NCBI GenBank assembly: GCA_028561875.1
Contig: JAQQTI010000005.1
Span: 1 to 64,000, forward strand
Direction of reading: 5' to 3'
Source of the DNA: Methanomassiliicoccaceae archaeon COG_1
GTDB lineage: Archaea > Thermoplasmatota > Thermoplasmata > Methanomassiliicoccales > Methanomethylophilaceae
DNA length: 64,000 nt
The notes beneath the pieces were generated by a model. The model did not search any database and was not told where the DNA came from. It worked only from the letters and a program-made list of their open reading frames with translations. Positions 35,481 through 44,374 of the stretch are shown here, one piece after another (position 1 is the first letter of the stretch; every line of letters begins with the position of its first letter). Both the position numbers and the translations under genes were made by a program.

Positions 35481-36608
35481 ATGACTGGAAGAGGATGCGA
35501 CGATTACCGGATCTACGACGGTGCCGGTGCCGACAGCGAGCCCTCCGAAGGGTTCCACGCCTTTGTCAGGCACAAGAGGCTTCTCCTACTCGCGATGGCT
35601 GCGGTATTCGCCGCCATCGCGCTGATCTTCCTCTGCGTAGGCACTAAGCGCATCGCCCTGACCGAGATTCTCGAGATCATCTTCACCTTCGACAACCGTT
35701 CGAGCTCCGGTAACATCATATGGAACATGAGGCTGCTAGACCTCGCATCGGCGGTCATCATCGGATGCGGGCTCTCCGTCTGCGGGGTGGTGATGCAGTG
35801 CGTCCTGAAGAACCCCCTCGCCTCGCCGTACACGCTGGGGATCTCCAACGCCGCCGCGTTCGGGGCGGCGTTCTCCATCGTCGTCGTGGGAACCGGGTCT
35901 ATGGCGACGGCCGGCATCTCCATCGACAACCCGTACGCCACGACCGTCTGCGCCTTCGCGTTCAGCATGATCGCCACGGCGGTCATCCTCGTGCTGACGA
36001 AGGTAACCCGCGTCTCCGCGGAGACCATGGTCCTCGCGGGCATCGCCATAAGCGCGATCTTCTCCGCGGCCCTGTCGTTCCTGCAGTACGTATCCACCGA
36101 CACGCAACTCGCGAACATCGTGTCGTGGATGTTCGGCGACCTGCGCAAGGCGTCCTGGGAGCACGACCTCATCATATTCGCCGTCCTGGCCCCCGTGACG
36201 ATGTACTTCCTGTACAAGAGGTGGGACTACAATGCGATGGACGCCGGGGACGAGACCGCCAAGGGCCTAGGGGTGAACGTCGAGGCCGAACGCCTCGTGG
36301 GGCTCGTGCTCACCTCGCTGCTCTGCTCCGTCATCGTCTCATTCTTTGGCGTTATCGCCTTCGTCGGTCTGCTCGGCCCGCACATCGCGAGGATGCTGAT
36401 CGGCGGGGACCACCGCTACCTTGTACCGGCAGCGATGCTGATCGGCGCCGTCATACTCGCATTGGCGGAGCTTGTCGGCGCCAACATGTTCGTCAGCGAA
36501 TCGTATACCGGGGCGATCGTCCACCAGGTCATCCCCGTCGGCATCATCACCTCGATGCTCGGCGGCCCGCTGTTCGTCTACCTGCTCGTGAGGAGGTACC
36601 GCGCATGA
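35481..36608 (+). CDS. FecCD/BtuC-type permease (cassette F)
   Basis: 375 residues, multi-span. Family motifs are NPLASPYTLGISNA and FVGLLGPHIAR. More divergent from permeases A-E than these are from one another. TGA overlaps the ATPase ATG (ATGA). Confidence 0.92.
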   Translation: MTGRGCDDYRIYDGAGADSEPSEGFHAFVRHKRLLLLAMAAVFAAIALIFLCVGTKRIALTEILEIIFTFDNRSSSGNIIWNMRLLDLASAVIIGCGLSVCGVVMQCVLKNPLASPYTLGISNAAAFGAAFSIVVVGTGSMATAGISIDNPYATTVCAFAFSMIATAVILVLTKVTRVSAETMVLAGIAISAIFSAALSFLQYVSTDTQLANIVSWMFGDLRKASWEHDLIIFAVLAPVTMYFLYKRWDYNAMDAGDETAKGLGVNVEAERLVGLVLTSLLCSVIVSFFGVIAFVGLLGPHIARMLIGGDHRYLVPAAMLIGAVILALAELVGANMFVSESYTGAIVHQVIPVGIITSMLGGPLFVYLLVRRYRA

Positions 36609-37993
36609 GGCTGACCGTCGGCGGCCTCGCCTTCTCGTACAGCAGCGAACGCGTCCTGGACGACGTCTCGTTCGAGATAAACGCCGGGGACGTCGTCGCC
36701 ATCCTCGGCCGCAACGGCGCCGGGAAGTCCACCCTCCTCCGCTGCATGAACGGCATCCTCAGGCCCGAGCGCGGGACGGTCGACATAGACGGATCCACCA
36801 TCGGGGACATGCCCCGGCGCGAGGTCGCGAAGGAGATAGGCTACGTCGCGCAGAGGGGAGAGCCGTCCCGCATCACCGTCTTCGAGAGCGTCCTCCTGGG
36901 GCGCAGGCCACATATAGACTTCGACGCGAAGGACTCCGACCTCGCCCTCGCCGGAAGGGTCATCGACCTCGTAGGCCTCTCGCGCCTCTCGGGCAAGTAC
37001 GTCGACGAGATCAGCGGCGGGGAGTACCAGCTGGTACAGATCGCCCGCGCCCTGGTCCAGCACCCCAAGGTCATACTCTTCGACGAGCCCACGAACAACC
37101 TCGACCCGGCGAACCAGCACAGCGCCCTGCACCTGATCGCCAACATCGTAAAGGCCAACGGCATGGCCGCGGTGATGGTCATCCACGACCTGAACCTGGC
37201 CATCGGACACGCGGACAAGTTCGTGATGATGAGGGAGGGCAGGATATTCGCCTGCGGGGGGAGGGAGGTCCTGACCCCGGAGACCATCGAGTTCGCCTAC
37301 GGGCTGGAGTGCTACATCGGCGAGGTGCACGGCATACCCGTCATCGTGCCGAAGGAGGAGCACGTGAAGAGGGGGGTGGAGCCCATGCACCACCGGGCAC
37401 ACGACGCGCAGACCGAGTTCTTCGACAGATACGCCGAGCGGTGGGACGAGGTGAACCATGGTGATCCGGGGAAGATCTCGTACATAGCCGACCTCCTCGC
37501 CCTCAAGGGCGGAGAGAGCATCCTAGACGTCGGCACCGGAACCGGCGTGATGGTGCCGTACTACGAAGAGAGGATGGCGGGGGAGGTCACCGCCATAGAC
37601 CTCTCGCCTAAGATGGTCGAGGTCGCCAGGAGGAAGTTCCCGGAGGCGGACCACCCCCGCGTGAGATTCGAGGTGCACGACATGTACACCTTCAACGAGG
37701 GGAGTTACGACCGCGTGGTATGCTACTCCTGCTTCCCGCACTTCCCGGATAAGCAGAGGGCGATAGACCGCCTGGCTTCGCTCCTGAAACCGGACGGCAA
37801 GCTGATGGTCGCCCACTCCGACTCCCGCGACGACATCGCCCGCATACACTCCGATGCGGGCGATGCCGTTGGGCACGACGTGCTCCCCTCCGAGGCGGAG
37901 ATGCGCGAGATGTTCTCCAAGGCGGGGCTCGATGTCTACTTCGCCCGCGATGACGGCGACTACTTCATCGTCGTCGGCGGGAGGTCACTCTGA
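36605..37993 (+). CDS. FecE-type ABC ATPase fused to class I SAM methyltransferase (cassette F)
   Basis: 462 residues. Residues 1-250 are the ATPase: Walker A GRNGAGKST, signature ISGGEYQL, Walker B LFDEPTNNLD, switch IHDLN. Residues ~265-462 are a methyltransferase with motif I LDVGTGTG and AIDLSPKM. An in-frame ATG at 37385, behind a GGGGGGTGGAG stretch, could start the methyltransferase separately, so a fusion and internal initiation are both possible. With the methyltransferase in cassette C's operon, this is the second link between this importer type and a methyltransferase. Suggests methylation of the imported ligand or of its metal-free chelator (inference). Convergent with the next gene, 9-base overlap. 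Confidence 0.88.
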   Translation: MRLTVGGLAFSYSSERVLDDVSFEINAGDVVAILGRNGAGKSTLLRCMNGILRPERGTVDIDGSTIGDMPRREVAKEIGYVAQRGEPSRITVFESVLLGRRPHIDFDAKDSDLALAGRVIDLVGLSRLSGKYVDEISGGEYQLVQIARALVQHPKVILFDEPTNNLDPANQHSALHLIANIVKANGMAAVMVIHDLNLAIGHADKFVMMREGRIFACGGREVLTPETIEFAYGLECYIGEVHGIPVIVPKEEHVKRGVEPMHHRAHDAQTEFFDRYAERWDEVNHGDPGKISYIADLLALKGGESILDVGTGTGVMVPYYEERMAGEVTAIDLSPKMVEVARRKFPEADHPRVRFEVHDMYTFNEGSYDRVVCYSCFPHFPDKQRAIDRLASLLKPDGKLMVAHSDSRDDIARIHSDAGDAVGHDVLPSEAEMREMFSKAGLDVYFARDDGDYFIVVGGRSL

Positions 37994-39565
37994 CAGCCTG
38001 GCGTTGAGGTCTTCCCAGTCGATCCCGTCGGCTTCGAGGTTGAAGTCGTCGGCGGCGTTAGAGAGGATGTTCAGCCTGTCCTCGTCGATCTCCTGCCCGG
38101 CGTCGTCCTTCTCCTCGAGCTCGACCTCCCTGGCGTCGAACCAGCCGAATATGCCATCCAGGTCCTCCGGGCCCAGAGGGGCCTTCAGCCCCAGCGCCGG
38201 AAGGCACTCCCTCTTCAGCAGGTCGATGGTGGTCGCCTTGACCCTGTGCTTCCTCGTATCGCTGCCCTCTTTCCTGAAGAGGCCGTTCTTTCCGAACATG
38301 GGTGCGTGAATCGCCTCACGCCATTCATATACTCTCCCATTCACGGCCCCCGGCCCGGTGCAGGTTGGGCGTGCTCGGACCGCCCCAGCGACGGGGGCGC
38401 CCGCCTTATCCCCGGCGTCGGCCCCCTTCGCCCTATGGACCCAATCGCTGCCCATGTCGAAGGACAGGTCGATGTTCCCCACGGAAACCTCGAAACGCGG
38501 CTTCCCGCCGGCGGCGAGGCCGCTGTAGTTCTGCAACGCGACCGCGCTCCCCCTCTCCGCCGCCTTCGTCAGAAGGTCGGCGGCGAGCTGCCTGTCCTTC
38601 ACAGCGCCGTAACCGGCCATGAGGAGTATGGCCTCGTTGTTGATCGAGGCTATGTCGCCAATCTCCGCCGCGGAGTGGATCAGCTCGAAGGCCTTCCGCG
38701 GGTCCCTGTCCACAGAGATTCCAAAGGCGTACATGATGCCGAGGGCGTTGCGGGCGACGGCGCTGTTCATGTTCGCTGCCGAGGATAGGACGCTGAACGC
38801 GACCTGCGGCTCGGGGCTCCGGCCGCCCAGCCCGAAGAGGAACATCACGCCCAGGCTGGCCAGCCCGTGGACGCTGCCGGCGAACGCCGCCTGCTCCATG
38901 AGTTTCCTCGCCCTGTAGGGATCGGGGTGCACGTACTCCCCGCCGTAGAGCATGATGTGCGCCAACGCGTACAGCGCGTCGGGGTCGCCGTCGGAGGCGG
39001 CCTCCTTCAGCCACTTCATGCCCATGTAGGAGTTGGTATCGCTGATGCCGATGCCCTGCGTGTACATCTCGTAGAGCGCCAGACCGGCATGGGCGTACCC
39101 CCCGATGCAGGCCCTCTCGAAGGCTTCGTACGCCTTCCCGTACTGGCGGTGGGTGTCGTCGGTGGCGTAGATGCACCCCAGGCAATACGAGGCCTTCAAG
39201 GACCCAGCGAGTGAGGCGCGGCTGAACCAGGCGATGGCCTCCTTCATGTTCCGCTGCGTGCCGATTCCGTGCTCGTAGCTGTAAGCGAGTAGGAACTGCG
39301 CCTCGGTGTTGCCGCCTTCGGCGGCCGCCCTGTACCAAGAGATCGCCGGGCAGGGGCGGTTGTCTCTGACAGTCCAACTGTCATCGAAGGGATGTGAGAG
39401 GTATCCGGCGGAGAACAGGTTGTGCGCCACCTCGTCGCTCTTGAAGCGGCGGGGCCCGTCACGGGAGCCGTAGACGACCCTGTCCGCCTCGGACTCCGGC
39501 GTCCCGGCCGCGGCTTCCGCCTCAGCGGGTTGGGATTCCTTCGGTTTGCGCTTGAAAAGCCCCAT
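37985..39565 (-). CDS. Sel1-like repeat (TPR-type) protein, large
   Basis: 526 residues. Repeats of ~36 residues from about 75 to 360 (for example AQFLLAYSYEHGIGTQRNMK and ARNALGIMYAFGISVDRDPR), flanked by an Ala/Glu-rich N-terminus and an acidic C-terminal ~150 residues without repeats. Paralogue in design of the Sel1 protein at 22165-23160. ATG 39565 has GGAGTGA directly upstream. Probably a scaffold; partner unknown. Confidence 0.82.
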   Translation of the reverse strand: MGLFKRKPKESQPAEAEAAAGTPESEADRVVYGSRDGPRRFKSDEVAHNLFSAGYLSHPFDDSWTVRDNRPCPAISWYRAAAEGGNTEAQFLLAYSYEHGIGTQRNMKEAIAWFSRASLAGSLKASYCLGCIYATDDTHRQYGKAYEAFERACIGGYAHAGLALYEMYTQGIGISDTNSYMGMKWLKEAASDGDPDALYALAHIMLYGGEYVHPDPYRARKLMEQAAFAGSVHGLASLGVMFLFGLGGRSPEPQVAFSVLSSAANMNSAVARNALGIMYAFGISVDRDPRKAFELIHSAAEIGDIASINNEAILLMAGYGAVKDRQLAADLLTKAAERGSAVALQNYSGLAAGGKPRFEVSVGNIDLSFDMGSDWVHRAKGADAGDKAGAPVAGAVRARPTCTGPGAVNGRVYEWREAIHAPMFGKNGLFRKEGSDTRKHRVKATTIDLLKRECLPALGLKAPLGPEDLDGIFGWFDAREVELEEKDDAGQEIDEDRLNILSNAADDFNLEADGIDWEDLNARLSE

Positions 39566-40288
39566 TCACTCCAGCCTCTTGGCGATGTGTTAATTTGTGC
39601 ATAGGGATAAACCTTTTGTTCGCTATCGCCTTCTGGCACATCTATTCATATCCACGGGAGGGTTATAGACGGGATTCGTCGACTGGCCGAACCGCTTCAT
39701 GGCCGTGGTGGAAACCGGAAGCGGGACGGAAACGGTGCAGACGAATGACCGGGGTACGACTGCGGGTACGTGCCCTGCCGCATCGCAGTAAAACTCCCCA
39801 ACTCCGCGACCACGAGCAGAAGGACGTCGACGGTTCGTACGCCATCTCCCCCGCTGGCGGTATGTGTTCGCAGACCGTTCTCGACGAATCCCGCGAACGG
39901 ATCGGTGCCCATGGTGCGGTTTCCCGCCTATCGGCGTAGGCGCGACGTAAATCTCTGGGCAGACCTTCGGACATGACGTAGGGCGGATTATGCCATTCAT
40001 TGCAGGTTATGTTTCAGGACCTGTCGAAAAGAGATCCGGAGGGGCCCCGGGAGTGATGATGTGTCGCCCGACGGGTTGCCCCGCCGGTAAAATTTTGAAC
40101 TGCATCAAGCGGAAACGACCATGATCAAGTGATTTCGGTTAACGGGCGTAAGGTACGATCGTACCCATGCACCCGGGTTCGGGACCGCCGTCGAGAGCGC
40201 CATCGCCACGAACGTGGACGCTGGATGCCCGGGGCCGCGCTATCGCACGGTCGCCGCAGAGCCGGTGGCATCTGTCCCTCCGGGGCGG
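39566..40288. other. Intergenic region, no gene recognised
   Basis: 723 bases. The left edge carries the promoter of the Sel1-repeat gene (A/T box near 39,590). Short open frames on both strands lack ribosome sites and protein-like composition. I looked for SRP RNA and RNase P RNA core motifs and found none. Confidence 0.4.
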
Positions 40289-41257
40289 TCACTCGTAACG
40301 GTTGTAAGCATACATCTGCCCTTGGTCCGAGGCGCTGATCTCGGTCACTACGGTGAGGTAATTCTTCAGCGCCGCCTGTTGCTCCTCTATCATCTGCTTC
40401 ACGATGTAGACGTTCTTGAGCTCGGGCTTCGCGTTCGCGATGTCCCCCCCGTCGGGTTCGGCCTTGATGAGGCGGACCACCGCCATCCTCTTTGCCCTCT
40501 CTCCTTCCGAGCCGTAGGATATCACGGACTCCAGGGCGGCCCTCCCGTAGGTGGTGGCGTTGATGAACTTCAGCGCTGCGTCGCAGATTTCCGGGTTGCC
40601 GGCGAAATCGATGTCTTCGACCATGTTCATGAGCGCCTTGTTGAGGCCGTTCATGTGCACGGCGAACATCTCGATCTTCATACCGCCCGCGTCGGAGACG
40701 TTCTCCGACGGGCCGTACATGTCCTTAAGGTCCCTGACCGAGAGCGGCCTGCCGACCTGGAAGTACCGCACCTCCTCGCCGGGGGCGGTGAGGAGCATGT
40801 TCTTCCTCGCGAGGTACATGTCGATGGCTGGCTGGATGATCCTGTTGTGGCGGATGATCGCCCTCACCTCGGCACGGCTCGCCTGCTTGGACTGGTTGAG
40901 GTACATCAGGCCGTCCATGGCGGACAGGCCGATTATGAACGCGGCGACGTTGTCCACCATGTTCATCCAATGCGTCTTGCCCTCGCCCGCGTCGTCGAAG
41001 AACAGGTAGAGGATGAGCAGGAAGACGAAAACCGCGCCGATGATCAGGCAGGTGGAGACGAGCATCGTCCGCAGCATGTGCTGCAGATCGAACCTTGCCG
41101 CGGAGGACTTCTTGTACCTCCTCCGGACCTCCCTCCTCTCCCTGACCCTCTTCCTCTGCTCCTTCCTCTCGGGCGGGGTCCCGAAGATCTTCCCCAGGTC
41201 GAGTGAGTTCGCATCGGCCTTCGGCCCCGCCGCTCCGGGTCTGCTCCCGTCGGGCAT
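40289..41257 (-). CDS. Two-span membrane protein of unknown function
   Basis: 322 residues: a basic N-terminal ~55 residues (RKEQRKRVRERREVRRRYKK), two hydrophobic segments at about 65-88 and 100-120, then a ~200-residue soluble helical region. ATG 41257 has the Shine-Dalgarno GGGGGTGGA. It starts inside the preceding HPr-kinase-like frame, implying coupled expression. No family recognised; may be the membrane partner of that P-loop protein. Confidence 0.7.
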   Translation of the reverse strand: MPDGSRPGAAGPKADANSLDLGKIFGTPPERKEQRKRVRERREVRRRYKKSSAARFDLQHMLRTMLVSTCLIIGAVFVFLLILYLFFDDAGEGKTHWMNMVDNVAAFIIGLSAMDGLMYLNQSKQASRAEVRAIIRHNRIIQPAIDMYLARKNMLLTAPGEEVRYFQVGRPLSVRDLKDMYGPSENVSDAGGMKIEMFAVHMNGLNKALMNMVEDIDFAGNPEICDAALKFINATTYGRAALESVISYGSEGERAKRMAVVRLIKAEPDGGDIANAKPELKNVYIVKQMIEEQQAALKNYLTVVTEISASDQGQMYAYNRYE

Positions 41258-42200
41258 CGCGTTCCACCCCCACGATCTCTCTGATCCTCGCCTGCGTCTC
41301 CTGCGGGGTGCCGGTGGTGTTCACCAGGAACGACCTGCACTCCGAGAACAGCCTCCGGAAGAACTCCGTGCGCAGCATGACGCGGGAGGGGCCTCTCAGG
41401 ATCTGGTGCGGGTTGCAGAAGTCGTTCCGCCGGAGGTACTCCACCGCGTCGTGCGCGTCTAGCTCGATAACCTTCCTCTCCTCGCCGGGGTCCCTCGTCA
41501 GGAGGATGACGGTGCCTAGCATCGTCCCCTCGGCGACGGCGGACTCGCCCCCCACCCACCGTATGTTGGCTATCCCCCTGCCCCTGGCGTCGAACTTCAC
41601 GTTCTTCACCAGGGGCCTGTATTCCTCCCACACGTCGCCGATGTCGGCGTCTATGTAGCAGTTCTTCTCCGAGCCTATCGCCTCCGGGCGGCCGCCGCCG
41701 AAGGATACGAAGAACCAATCATCGGAGACGAGGGCGGAGTTCCTGGCCCTCAGCAGCCCCCAGGACTGCGTCGTCTTGCCGGTCTTTGAGGGGGCGATGA
41801 TCGTCACCCCGCGGCCGTCGAGGTCGATGGCGGCGCCGTGCACGGAGTATATGCCGTGCACGCCCTCGAGGATGCATCCCGAGATGCCGAGCGCGATGCT
41901 CTTGACCCACCCGTAGTAGTCGAAGTTGAACAGGAACCCGGTGGAGGTGCCCGGCTCGAACTCGAGCCTCATGCCCTCGGCGGGTTCGTTCACGCAGTAA
42001 AGCCTCGCATGGGAGCGCATGCGGTCGGAGGCCGCGTAGAAGTTGTCACGCCAGGAGTCGATGTGGTCGCGGTCCGAGGTGTAGAGCTGCACGCAGATGC
42101 CGTTGATGTCGGCCTTGGCCGTGAAGAGCATCCCCGGCCCGTGCTTGGCCCGGAGTTCGCGGCAGCGGCTCTCGGTGATGACCACCGTCTCGTATGCCAT
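40725..42200 (-). CDS. HPr-kinase/PEPCK-like P-loop protein, running on into the next gene
   Basis: Residues ~1-325 look like a member of the HPr kinase/phosphorylase-like group: GAAIDLDGRGVTIIAPSKTG with Walker A APSKTGKTT near residue 125, then SDDWFF as the Walker B-like acidic pair. There is no PTS in the window, so classical HPr phosphorylation is not implied; relatives act in peptide or cofactor modification. ATG 42200 lies ~25 bases after an A/T-rich box (about 42222-42228), leaderless. Homology ends near 41,230, yet the frame stays open 533 bases inside the next gene to TAA 40725: run-on. Confidence 0.68.
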   Translation of the reverse strand: MAYETVVITESRCRELRAKHGPGMLFTAKADINGICVQLYTSDRDHIDSWRDNFYAASDRMRSHARLYCVNEPAEGMRLEFEPGTSTGFLFNFDYYGWVKSIALGISGCILEGVHGIYSVHGAAIDLDGRGVTIIAPSKTGKTTQSWGLLRARNSALVSDDWFFVSFGGGRPEAIGSEKNCYIDADIGDVWEEYRPLVKNVKFDARGRGIANIRWVGGESAVAEGTMLGTVILLTRDPGEERKVIELDAHDAVEYLRRNDFCNPHQILRGPSRVMLRTEFFRRLFSECRSFLVNTTGTPQETQARIREIVGVERDARREQTRSGGAEGRCELTRPGEDLRDPAREEGAEEEGQGEEGGPEEVQEVLRGKVRSAAHAADDARLHLPDHRRGFRLPAHPLPVLRRRGRGQDALDEHGGQRRRVHNRPVRHGRPDVPQPVQAGEPCRGEGDHPPQQDHPASHRHVPREEEHAPHRPRRGGAVLPGRQAALGQGP

Positions 42201-42494
42201 TGCGGGCCTATCGCCTCTTATGTTAACAAACCTTCCGTCCCCGTCCCTACGCCCTGGCCTCTCGGGCGGAGGTGTCCGCGCGAGCCCTGTTCCGCCGCGA
42301 GAGCGGCGAGCCTGGACAATCTGGCCCATCCTGGCGGCGGGGATGGTTGGCGCGCCAATCGCTGATGCACCGCCTGCTCGGGGCCGTGGGACGCCCCCTG
42401 GCGCACACGAACGGGACCGGCCGCGGCCCGGCGGAAATGTATAATAACGTCGACCCCCAATACCATCCCAAGGCACAGGCCGGATGGGATACAT

Positions 42495-42902
42495 ATGACT
42501 GACACAGCCATAATCTACGCCTCCTCGGTGGGGAAGCACGTCATGAAAACGGCGAAGTACATCGCCGCAGAGCTAGGCGCGGACACGTTCAACCTCAAGG
42601 ACCTCATGAGGATCAACATGGACGAGTACAGCCACATCATAATCGGCACCCCGATCAACTTCGGGAAGCCCAGCAAGAAGGTCGTCGACTTCTTGAACGC
42701 CAACAGGGAAATCCTCGCGAAGAAGAAGGTCTCCCTTTTCATATGTTGCATGTACTCCGGGGACAAGGGCGCCGCCCAATGCGAGACCGTCTCCAACAGC
42801 CTAGGCATCCCCGACGCCGTCTTCTTCCCCGACAAGTCGGAGAAGAACGAGGCGGGCGTCAGCAAGGACGCCGACGCCTTCATTGCCAGAATGAGGGGAT
42901 GA
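42495..42902 (+). CDS. Flavodoxin-like protein
   Basis: 135 residues, flavodoxin fold: first loop YASSVGKHVMKTAKYIA (phosphate-binding), second IIIGTPINFGKP, third ICCMYSGDKG. Resembles the HemG/flavodoxin_5 group. Binds FMN for electron transfer. Start ATG 42495 with GGATGGGA upstream. Overlaps the DUF1294 gene by ATGA. Confidence 0.8.
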   Translation: MTDTAIIYASSVGKHVMKTAKYIAAELGADTFNLKDLMRINMDEYSHIIIGTPINFGKPSKKVVDFLNANREILAKKKVSLFICCMYSGDKGAAQCETVSNSLGIPDAVFFPDKSEKNEAGVSKDADAFIARMRG

Positions 42903-43192
42903 TCGCCGCCCTCGTCCCCGCGATATACCTATTGCTCAACCTGGTAGCCTTCCTGGCATTCGGCTGGGACAAGAGGAAGGCGAAGAGGGGGCAATGGAGG
43001 ACGCGGGAGACCACCCTCATCGTGCTCGGGTTCCTCGGACCGTGGGGCGCCGCCCTCGGCATGGGCGTCTTCCACCACAAGACCAGGAAGCCGAAGTTCT
43101 GGTTGATCTACCTATTCCTCGCCCTCCACCTGGCAGTCGTCGCGCTGATCGCCCTCGGTTTCGTCGGTGCCTCCCCTCTCGGCAGCTGGTGA
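42899..43192 (+). CDS. DUF1294 small membrane protein
   Basis: 97 residues, three hydrophobic segments and the family motif FGWDKRKAKRGQWRTRE followed by LGFLGPWGAALGMGVFHHKT. Function unknown. Start ATG 42899 overlaps the flavodoxin TGA, so the two are co-translated. Confidence 0.87.
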   Translation: MIAALVPAIYLLLNLVAFLAFGWDKRKAKRGQWRTRETTLIVLGFLGPWGAALGMGVFHHKTRKPKFWLIYLFLALHLAVVALIALGFVGASPLGSW

Positions 43193-43327
43193 GTTCCGAG
43201 GCGGCGCCCCGCATGAGGGGCTTTTCCGTTCCTGAATCGGTCCCTTTCCGCTCATTCTGTCTTTTTTCAGACGTTTTCCCCGCAGGGCTCATATACTTTC
43301 CAAAGGATTGCAGGACGGCGAAACGGC

Positions 43328-44374
43328 ATGACGATGCTCAAGAAGATCACTGTGTACGGGCTTTTCAACGAGAACGACTTCGAGATCCCCCTAAGCGGCG
43401 ACTGCATCACCTACATCCACTCCCGCAACGGCCTCGGCAAGTCCACCATCATGAAGCTCGTCTACAGCATCCTCGCCGGCGAGCTCGAGGAAGCGAGAAC
43501 CGTTCCCTTCGAAAGGGTCGACCTCGACTTCGACACCGGCACGAGCATCATCGTCGAGAACCGCAACCAGGAGCTGACGGTGCAGGCATCCAGGAACGGG
43601 CTCGAGGAGAACATCTCGATCGAGGACCTCCGCGGCGTCAAGAGGGTGGTGTACATCGGCCCCGACCGCGCCTACGCCCGCGACGCCGACGGGCACCTCG
43701 CCATGTCCCTCCCGCTCTACATGATCAGGCTCTCAAAGCGCATACAGGCCGCCATGAGGGACTCGGAGCCGAGGAAGGTCCCCGCCGGCGGGGAGTACCG
43801 CACCGATGCCGACATCGACCGCTGGTTCCGGGACCTGGAGGCGAAGGTGGAGTTCATCAAGCAGGCCGGATTCGCGCCGGAGATTCCCTCGGGCTACCGC
43901 TTCCCTCCGAGCCGCTACGAGATCGGCGAGTACCGCTCCGACTACCTAGCCCTCGCCGCCTCCCTGCAGGACTACGTCGACCGTTACTACTCCTTCGCGG
44001 AGAGCATCGTCGTCTACAAGGACATCATCAACACCATCTACATCGACAAGACCGTTTCGCTCAACGAGGCGGGGTACTTCGAGGCCCGCATGGACAGGAG
44101 CGGCACGGTGGTCCCCCTCGACAAGTTCTCCTCGGGGGAGAAACAGATGCTGATAATCTTCTACCTCATCCTGTTCGAGACAGAGCCCGGGTCGCTGGTC
44201 ATCCTCGACGAACCAGAGGTGTCCCTCCACGTCACTTGGCAACACGAGCTGGGCAGGGTGCTCAGAGACCTATGCAGGCTCAGGAGCCTGCAGGTGCTGA
44301 TGGCCACCCACGCCCCCTCCGTCATCCACGACGACTGGGACCTGACCACCGAGCTGAAGGCGGATAGGGAATGA
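43328..44374 (+). CDS. AAA15/OLD-type ATPase, AriA-like subunit of a PARIS-type defence system
   Basis: 348 residues. ABC-like ATPase: Walker A SRNGLGKST near residue 36, a central helical insertion, signature FSSGEKQM, Walker B LVILDEPEVSLH, and a C-terminal THAPSVI switch His. This is the AAA15 layout of anti-phage ATPases. Its partner DUF4435 gene overlaps by ATGA, giving the gene order of PARIS (AriA-AriB), which in bacteria senses phage anti-restriction proteins and aborts infection. The AriA call rests on gene order and motifs; other AAA15+Toprim pairs are possible. A/T box near 43287-43297. Confidence 0.72.
   Translation: MTMLKKITVYGLFNENDFEIPLSGDCITYIHSRNGLGKSTIMKLVYSILAGELEEARTVPFERVDLDFDTGTSIIVENRNQELTVQASRNGLEENISIEDLRGVKRVVYIGPDRAYARDADGHLAMSLPLYMIRLSKRIQAAMRDSEPRKVPAGGEYRTDADIDRWFRDLEAKVEFIKQAGFAPEIPSGYRFPPSRYEIGEYRSDYLALAASLQDYVDRYYSFAESIVVYKDIINTIYIDKTVSLNEAGYFEARMDRSGTVVPLDKFSSGEKQMLIIFYLILFETEPGSLVILDEPEVSLHVTWQHELGRVLRDLCRLRSLQVLMATHAPSVIHDDWDLTTELKADRE

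Noticed and set aside
39566-40288. Structured RNA (SRP or RNase P) in the 723-base gap
   Set aside because: Core motifs of these RNAs were not found by eye; no convincing long-range pairing.
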